From Jezberella montanilacus (GTDB taxonomy: Bacteria; Pseudomonadota; Gammaproteobacteria; Burkholderiales; Burkholderiaceae_B), in the NCBI RefSeq assembly GCF_003003055.1, contig NZ_PVTV01000011.1, positions 310,001 through 374,000 on the forward strand: a stretch of DNA of 64,000 nt. Reading direction: 5' to 3'. A program made the position numbers and the translations under genes. The notes beneath the pieces were generated by a model. The model saw nothing but the letters and a program-made list of their open reading frames with translations, was not told the origin of the DNA and made no database searches. Of this stretch, positions 59,470 to 64,000 are shown one piece after another (the first letter of the stretch is position 1; every line of letters starts with the position of its first letter).

Positions 59470-60096
59470 GTGCAGGACACCACTCAGAAAACCTCTTTTA
59501 AAGCTCAGCAACTCAAATTTCGTGAAGATGCGATCCTCGACGTCGTCAATCACCTCTTAGCGCGCAAAGGTTTTGACTTGATGACAATGGACGAAGTCGC
59601 TGCCGAGGTAGGCATCGCCAAGGCAAGCCTTTATAAACACTTCGCTTCCAAAGAAGTACTTGCCGCTGCATCAATGACCCGCTTGATTGATCGTGCGCTG
59701 GCTGTTGTCAACGACCTGTCTGTCGAGCTCGACCCGCTTGAAAAGTTAAAAGGCTTAGTCAGATGGGCTGTCACTGCTCATCTTGCAAACACCATGCCTT
59801 TGCTGCCGTCCACCCGATCGAGTATTCAACAAAGCCTGACCAATTATCCCCCTTACATGGAGAAAGTAGGCAGACTGATCGAAGCGGTCGGCACTTGGAT
59901 CGAACAAGCACAAACCAGTGGATTACTCTCGGCGAGTTTGCCAGGTGAAGTTATCCTTTATACGGTTTTTGCACGATCTTGCGATCCTGTTGCTGACTTT
60001 CTTAAACTTGGTGGTGCTTTCAGCGACCCCGAGATCGTAGAAATGTTAGTTAAAACCTGTTTCGACGGTATGAGCCAAGACAAATCCACCCTGTGA
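59470..60096 (+). CDS. TetR-family transcriptional regulator
   Basis: 208-aa regulator. The N-terminal domain reads REDAILDVVNHLLARKGFDLMTMDEVAAEVGIAKASLYKHFASKEVLAAA, the classical TetR helix-turn-helix; the rest is a helical ligand-binding domain. GTG at 59470 has AAGG eight bases upstream, better supported than TTG at 59443, which would lie inside the palindrome. It diverges from the lipid-modifying operon and probably represses it. A fatty acid or acyl-CoA effector is plausible but unproven. Confidence 0.88.
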   Translation: MQDTTQKTSFKAQQLKFREDAILDVVNHLLARKGFDLMTMDEVAAEVGIAKASLYKHFASKEVLAAASMTRLIDRALAVVNDLSVELDPLEKLKGLVRWAVTAHLANTMPLLPSTRSSIQQSLTNYPPYMEKVGRLIEAVGTWIEQAQTSGLLSASLPGEVILYTVFARSCDPVADFLKLGGAFSDPEIVEMLVKTCFDGMSQDKSTL

Positions 60097-60162
60097 CGCA
60101 TGAGGGTGCCTCTGCATCCGCTAGAATCGAGTACTTTTTTTGTTACATCGATTGGATTGTTC

Positions 60163-61077
60163 ATGTGGTTTAAAAATCTAAAGCTGTACCGTCTGGCCTC
60201 CTCTTACACGTGGACTGCAGAGCAGATCAACGAATTACTTGCGAAAGAGGCCTTTGTATCCGCTGGTGCCGCTGCCGCACAATCCCAAGGATGGGTGGCA
60301 CCCATCGAGCAGGATGGTCGTCTGGCTTATTCTGTGGGTAAACAACTTCTGTGCGCCTTCCGGGTCGAGAAAAAACTGTTACCTGCCACAGTGATCAATC
60401 AATTCACCAAAGTTCGCGCTCAAGAGCTTGAGGAGCAACAAGGTTTCAAACCTGGGCGCAAGCAAATGAAGGATCTCAAGCTTGAGGTCACCGAAGCACT
60501 CATTCCGCGTGCATTCAGTCTGCAGCGAGATGCGAGATTGTGGATTGATCCTGTCAATCGCTGGGTCGCACTCGACACCGCCTCAGCCTCCAAAGCCGAA
60601 GAAATCCTGTCGGCTCTGGGCAAGGCGTTATATCCCTTCCCTGTCGAACCTATCCATGTCGAAATCAGTCCAACAACTGCCATGACAGAGTGGATTCTGA
60701 GTGGTCATGCTCCAAGCAACTTTTCAATCGACCAGGACGCCGAGCTAAGAGCCGCCGGAGAAAAAGCTGCCGTCGTGCGTTACGTCAAACACGCGCTAGA
60801 CAATGAGGATATCCAAAAGCATGTTCAATCAGGTAAACAATGTACGAGGCTTGCCCTGACTTGGAATGACCGCATTTCTTTTGTTTTGACCGAAAACCTC
60901 GATATCAAACGGATCGCCCCGCTAGATGTGCTGGATCAAGATGACACCAAAATGCCAGCAGACGAGTTAGAGAAATTCGATGCAGATTTCACTTTAATGT
61001 GCGCTGAACTCAATCTGATGCTTGGTGGATTGCTGGACGCGTTGAGAGAAAAATCCTTGATCAAGGCAGCAGCTTAG
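60163..61077 (+). CDS. rdgC: Recombination-associated protein RdgC
   Basis: 304-aa DNA-binding ring protein that competes with RecA on DNA. The start MWFKNLKLYRL is diagnostic; KQLLCAFRVEKKLLPATVIN and PGRKQMKDLKLEVTEALIPRAF follow, with VRYVKHALDNEDIQKHVQSGKQCTRLAL late in the protein. The ATG at 60163 lies well inside a longer open frame beginning at 60100. It follows the TetR gene on the same strand by 66 bases. Nucleoid-associated in the cytoplasm. Confidence 0.95.
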   Translation: MWFKNLKLYRLASSYTWTAEQINELLAKEAFVSAGAAAAQSQGWVAPIEQDGRLAYSVGKQLLCAFRVEKKLLPATVINQFTKVRAQELEEQQGFKPGRKQMKDLKLEVTEALIPRAFSLQRDARLWIDPVNRWVALDTASASKAEEILSALGKALYPFPVEPIHVEISPTTAMTEWILSGHAPSNFSIDQDAELRAAGEKAAVVRYVKHALDNEDIQKHVQSGKQCTRLALTWNDRISFVLTENLDIKRIAPLDVLDQDDTKMPADELEKFDADFTLMCAELNLMLGGLLDALREKSLIKAAA

Positions 61078-61085
61078 TGGACCTC

Positions 61086-61412
61086 ATGATCAAAAGTACC
61101 ATCGACAGCCTCGTTGAGCGCGGCGTCCTGCTTAACGTGGTCGCCGACGAGTTAATGGTCACGGCTTATGTTGTCATCGCGCCCACAGATCTCAGTTACG
61201 TTGAAACCCTGGTGCCGTCTCGCGTCTTTGAGAGTGGTGCTCAAGTGCACGTCGGCAATGTCACTGATGCTGGTGATCATAGCGATCAAGTTGTTCAGAT
61301 ACTGGAGAACATGGACCTCGGCGACGTCGCGGTTTACTTGTGCGAAAGCACTGTTGCCTACGGTCAGGCCCTAGCGGTTCTTGGCGTCAGTGAAAATCCG
61401 GTTCAACACTAG
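61086..61412 (+). CDS. Unknown 108-aa protein downstream of rdgC
   Basis: Predicted soluble, acidic protein of 108 aa (MIKSTIDSLVERGVLLN start, then alternating hydrophobic strands such as AYVVIAP and VAVYLCES). No family recognised. A GTG at 61077 overlapping the rdgC stop is an alternative start, which would couple the two. The 3' end overlaps the converging APC permease gene by 42 bases, which is unusual. Reality is supported by balanced amino acid composition and position; it could still be spurious. Confidence 0.5.
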   Translation: MIKSTIDSLVERGVLLNVVADELMVTAYVVIAPTDLSYVETLVPSRVFESGAQVHVGNVTDAGDHSDQVVQILENMDLGDVAVYLCESTVAYGQALAVLGVSENPVQH

Positions 61413-62747
61413 CGCGACGCACCCTGCCCCCATGACCCACAGAGATATATGGGCGGCATGTTGGCTGGCTGCATAGGTTACGCTTGAATAAGCGAGATAG
61501 CCGCAGGTGACACAAAAAAGGATGGGGGTGAAGGGGTAAAGCGGTACTTTAAAAGGCCGAACGGTGTGGGGTTCTCGCCAACGCATCACGAACAGAGATA
61601 AACCCACCAACAGCAAAAACACCCAGAAAACCGGCGCCGTAAACTCGACCATCACCTCAAATCCATCACGCTGCCAAAAACCGATACCAACCAAAGCCAA
61701 GCTCAGACTTGACTGGACAAGATAGGCGACAACCGGTGAACCGCGTCCTGCATTCCACTTGGCCATAAAGCGTAAGGCAGGCCAGTTAAGTCCCAAGGCG
61801 TAGTTTGACCTTGCGCCAACAATCATCGTGGCATTAATACTGGTAAAAGCAGACGCAGCCGCGAATAGTCCCAAAGCTTTGGCGCCCCAGACGCCAAACG
61901 CCCGACCAGTGATTTCAGAGGCGACCGCTTTGCTATCGGCCAGACCCGCCAGCCCTAGGCCGGACAGCAAGGCCATGTTGACAATCAAATACACAATAGT
62001 GATAAGTGAAATACTCAACACGATAATAGGCACGATGGCACGCCTGCCGCCTTTGACTTCAGCAGAAATGTAGGCGGCTTCATTCCAGCCGCCGTAGGTT
62101 AACAGGACGAAAACCATTGCCAAACCCATCAACCCGAGTGGCGGAGTCTGCGAAAACAAAGCCGGCGATGGAGGCGCTTCGTTGGAAACGACAAAACCCG
62201 CAATAGACACGAAAATCAGGCCCGTCACCTCGACCACGGTCAAAAGTGTTTGTACCCATGCTGCTGCGTGGATACCAACCAGATTCACTGCTGTCAACGC
62301 GACCACAATCAAGACGGCCCATATCGCGTTGGACTGAGGTCCCAGATAAACGACCTTGGACATATACTCGCCAAAAACAAAAGCCAACAAGGCAATCGAA
62401 CCCGTGTTGATGACAGTCGCTTTAGCCCACGCGTACAGAAAGGACACTTGCTGACCGAAGGCCAAAGACAAAAAATGATAGTCCCCCCCTGCATGGGGAT
62501 AAGTGGTCGCCAGTTCGGCATAACAAAGTGCGCCCGCGAGGGAAATCAATCCACCAAACGCCCAGACTGCTAGCATCCAGCCAGGGTCGCCTGTGATTTG
62601 GGCCACCATGGCTGGTGTCTTGAAAATACCCGCACCAATGACTATGCCGACGATGATTGCCACGGCACTCAGTGCGCTCAATCTTTTTTCCGGCTGACCA
62701 GCTGTGTGACCATCATTTTGGTCAGGGATGTTTGCCACGTCAGTCAA
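61371..62747 (-). CDS. APC-family amino acid permease
   Basis: 458-aa twelve-helix transporter of the amino acid-polyamine-organocation family. The first helix has the family signature AIIVGIVIGAGIFKTPAMV, followed by GGLISLAGALCYAELATTYPHAGGDYHFL; GGWNEAAYISAEVKGGRRAI comes mid-protein. It resembles the LAT-like branch. Substrate not predictable. It lies 19 bases beyond the Bug receptor gene on the same strand, so the two may be co-transcribed. Confidence 0.92.
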   Translation of the reverse strand: MTDVANIPDQNDGHTAGQPEKRLSALSAVAIIVGIVIGAGIFKTPAMVAQITGDPGWMLAVWAFGGLISLAGALCYAELATTYPHAGGDYHFLSLAFGQQVSFLYAWAKATVINTGSIALLAFVFGEYMSKVVYLGPQSNAIWAVLIVVALTAVNLVGIHAAAWVQTLLTVVEVTGLIFVSIAGFVVSNEAPPSPALFSQTPPLGLMGLAMVFVLLTYGGWNEAAYISAEVKGGRRAIVPIIVLSISLITIVYLIVNMALLSGLGLAGLADSKAVASEITGRAFGVWGAKALGLFAAASAFTSINATMIVGARSNYALGLNWPALRFMAKWNAGRGSPVVAYLVQSSLSLALVGIGFWQRDGFEVMVEFTAPVFWVFLLLVGLSLFVMRWREPHTVRPFKVPLYPFTPILFCVTCGYLAYSSVTYAASQHAAHISLWVMGAGCVALVLNRIFTDAKNR

Positions 62748-62766
62748 ATCCTAAAGAGGTTTCTGT

Positions 62767-63786
62767 TTAATCCACAGCTTGAAAGTCGATTGATTTGGCA
62801 GCCTTGATATATCGCTCAATTTCGGCTTCTTGAAATTTGCGCATCTCTTTGGGCCCCAAAGGCATGGGTTCAGCACTTGTCTTAACGATAAAGTCAATAC
62901 TATCTGGCTGCGCCAGGGCCTGCTGCATCGCATCTGCCAACACCTTGACAATATCATCTGGCGTTTTTGAGTTGACGAAAAATGCCGTCCAGCTGTAGTG
63001 GACTGCCTCAGGAAAACCACTTTCGACCAAGGTCGGCACATCAGGTAACTCGGGGTGCCGCTGAGTACCGGTGACCAATAACGCCCGGACCTTGCCAGAG
63101 ACTGCTGTCGTGACCGAGCCAGTCGAATCCACCACCCCAATATCGACCTGGTTACCCATGACGTCGGTCATCACTTGCGATAATCCTTTGTACATGACTG
63201 ACTGGCTATTGATATTTGCTTTAGCCGTTAATTGTGCCGCTGCAAGCTGATACCCGTAGGTGTAATACGCCATATTCAACGGGGGTTGCTGATGGCCGCG
63301 TTTCAGGAGGTCAGCCATCGTCTTCAGTGAAGAATCGTTACTCACCATGAAGACCGCCATGGATCTTGTCATGCCTGAAATTGGCCGAAAATCCCTGAGT
63401 GGGTCATAGGTCAGATTTTTTACCGTTGCGACATTGGCTGCCGCAGGGGAGTTGCTCCCCATAAATAACGTGTAACCATCCGCCGGGTTGGTCTTAATGG
63501 TTTGAATAGCAACGGTGCCCCCCCCGCCAGCTTTATTTTCAACAATGACGGGTACTTTTAGAATTTCAGACAGCTTTTTACCGAAAAACCGGCTGTACAA
63601 ATCACCACCACTGCCGGCTCCATAGGGCACAAGAATATAGATAGGTTTGTTAGGGAAACCTGAGTTTTGAGAGGTGATTTGAGTTGGACTTGAGGTTTGT
63701 TTTGACGTTGGCGTTGTTTGTGCCATCACGCTCGCAGCAGTTAACCCTAAGCAAACCAATAAGGCGCTAACTTTGAATATCTTCAT
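62767..63786 (-). CDS. Bug-family tripartite tricarboxylate transporter receptor (second)
   Basis: 339-aa periplasmic receptor. A signal peptide ending SVMAQ is followed by a Ser/Thr/Gln-rich linker of about 20 residues before the domain start FPNKPIYILVPYGAGSGGD. VIVENKAGGGGTVAIQTIKTNPADGYTLFMG and VPTLVESGFPEA are family blocks. No TctAB genes are near. It lies between the pyruvate kinase gene and the APC permease gene, all on the minus strand. Ligand unknown, probably a small carboxylate. Confidence 0.92.
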   Translation of the reverse strand: MKIFKVSALLVCLGLTAASVMAQTTPTSKQTSSPTQITSQNSGFPNKPIYILVPYGAGSGGDLYSRFFGKKLSEILKVPVIVENKAGGGGTVAIQTIKTNPADGYTLFMGSNSPAAANVATVKNLTYDPLRDFRPISGMTRSMAVFMVSNDSSLKTMADLLKRGHQQPPLNMAYYTYGYQLAAAQLTAKANINSQSVMYKGLSQVMTDVMGNQVDIGVVDSTGSVTTAVSGKVRALLVTGTQRHPELPDVPTLVESGFPEAVHYSWTAFFVNSKTPDDIVKVLADAMQQALAQPDSIDFIVKTSAEPMPLGPKEMRKFQEAEIERYIKAAKSIDFQAVD

Positions 63787-63813
63787 GATTTTGTCTCCGT
63801 CACGATTTTTATA

Positions 63814-64000
63814 TTATCTGGCTTTATCGTCTTCCGTAATGTAGGCGATCCTTAACAAATTCGTTGACCCGGTCACACCAAACGGTTGACCCGCAACAAT
63901 CAACAAGGCGTCTCCGGGTGAACCAAAACCGTGTTTAACCGCCGTTTGAGTTGCATTGTTAACGATCTCTTCCATGCTGGTTACATCTTGTGCCTGAATT
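63814..64000 (-). CDS. pyk: Pyruvate kinase, C-terminal end (partial)
   Basis: The last ~61 codons of a minus-strand gene that continues beyond the window. The peptide includes GFGSPGDALLIVAGQPFGV and TGSTNLLRIAYI, the characteristic C-terminal domain of pyruvate kinase (the GDLLVITAG..GxxGTTNLLR pattern). The enzyme makes pyruvate and ATP from phosphoenolpyruvate. The stop lies 27 bases before the Bug receptor start. Confidence 0.85.
   Translation of the reverse strand, partial: IQAQDVTSMEEIVNNATQTAVKHGFGSPGDALLIVAGQPFGVTGSTNLLRIAYITEDDKAR

Noticed and set aside
59421-59553. Chalcone isomerase-like gene starting at 59553
   Set aside because: It would lie inside the divergent TetR coding region and cover the operator palindrome.

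Overview
The window looks like a chromosome segment of a betaproteobacterium of the order Burkholderiales, most probably family Alcaligenaceae. The reasons are the block recA-recX-DUF2889 gene-sucC-sucD, the hemC-hemD-hemX-hemY cluster, two solitary Bug-type (tripartite tricarboxylate transporter) receptors, and many CoA-dependent catabolic genes. No rRNA, tRNA, CRISPR array, intact insertion sequence or integrase gene was seen.

Region 1 (1-~3,540) is visibly more GC-rich than the rest and is the end of a Tn4371-type integrative conjugative element: an AbiEii-like nucleotidyltransferase toxin, a ComEC-like metallo-beta-lactamase-fold protein, a 5'-truncated trbI, the DUF2274 gene that normally follows trbI, and an AlpA-like regulator. 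Chromosomal sequence resumes with exodeoxyribonuclease III.

Region 2 (3,624-14,685): xth, a NIPSNAP protein and rmuC, then a minus-strand seven-gene operon with two peptide-type solute-binding proteins, an aldo/keto reductase, DppB/DppC-like permeases, an M14 peptidase and a LysE/RhtB exporter. It contains no ATPase gene.

Region 3 (14,851-27,531): a plus-strand catabolic run (alpha/beta hydrolase, Bug receptor, SDR, thiolase, acyl-CoA ligase, TRAP receptor, fused TRAP permease), then a CMD-family protein, a polytopic membrane protein, a beta-hydroxyacid dehydrogenase and an acyl-CoA dehydrogenase.

Region 4 (27,587-38,752): an RND multidrug efflux operon whose inner-membrane pump carries a C-terminal cytoplasmic tail of about 330 residues, two cation diffusion facilitators on either side of a D-2-hydroxyacid dehydrogenase, and a class III CoA transferase.

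Region 5 (38,780-52,252): a KfrA-like coiled-coil DNA-binding protein whose leader holds a GATACA hexamer array, a fumarylacetoacetate hydrolase-family gene, hemYXDC, a small membrane ORF, sucDC, a DUF2889 gene, recX, recA with a clear LexA box, and the DUF485-actP acetate uptake pair.

Region 6 (52,370-64,000): an eight-gene minus-strand operon built around a cyclopropane-fatty-acid-synthase-like enzyme, a FAD oxidoreductase and a DUF1365 protein, divergent from a TetR regulator with a palindromic candidate operator between them. Then come rdgC, an unknown small gene, an APC permease, a second Bug receptor and the 3' end of a pyruvate kinase gene.

The points most worth a second look are the GATACA array in front of the kfrA-like gene, the RND pump tail with its internal repeat, the TetR-linked lipid-modification operon, and the damaged conjugative element end.
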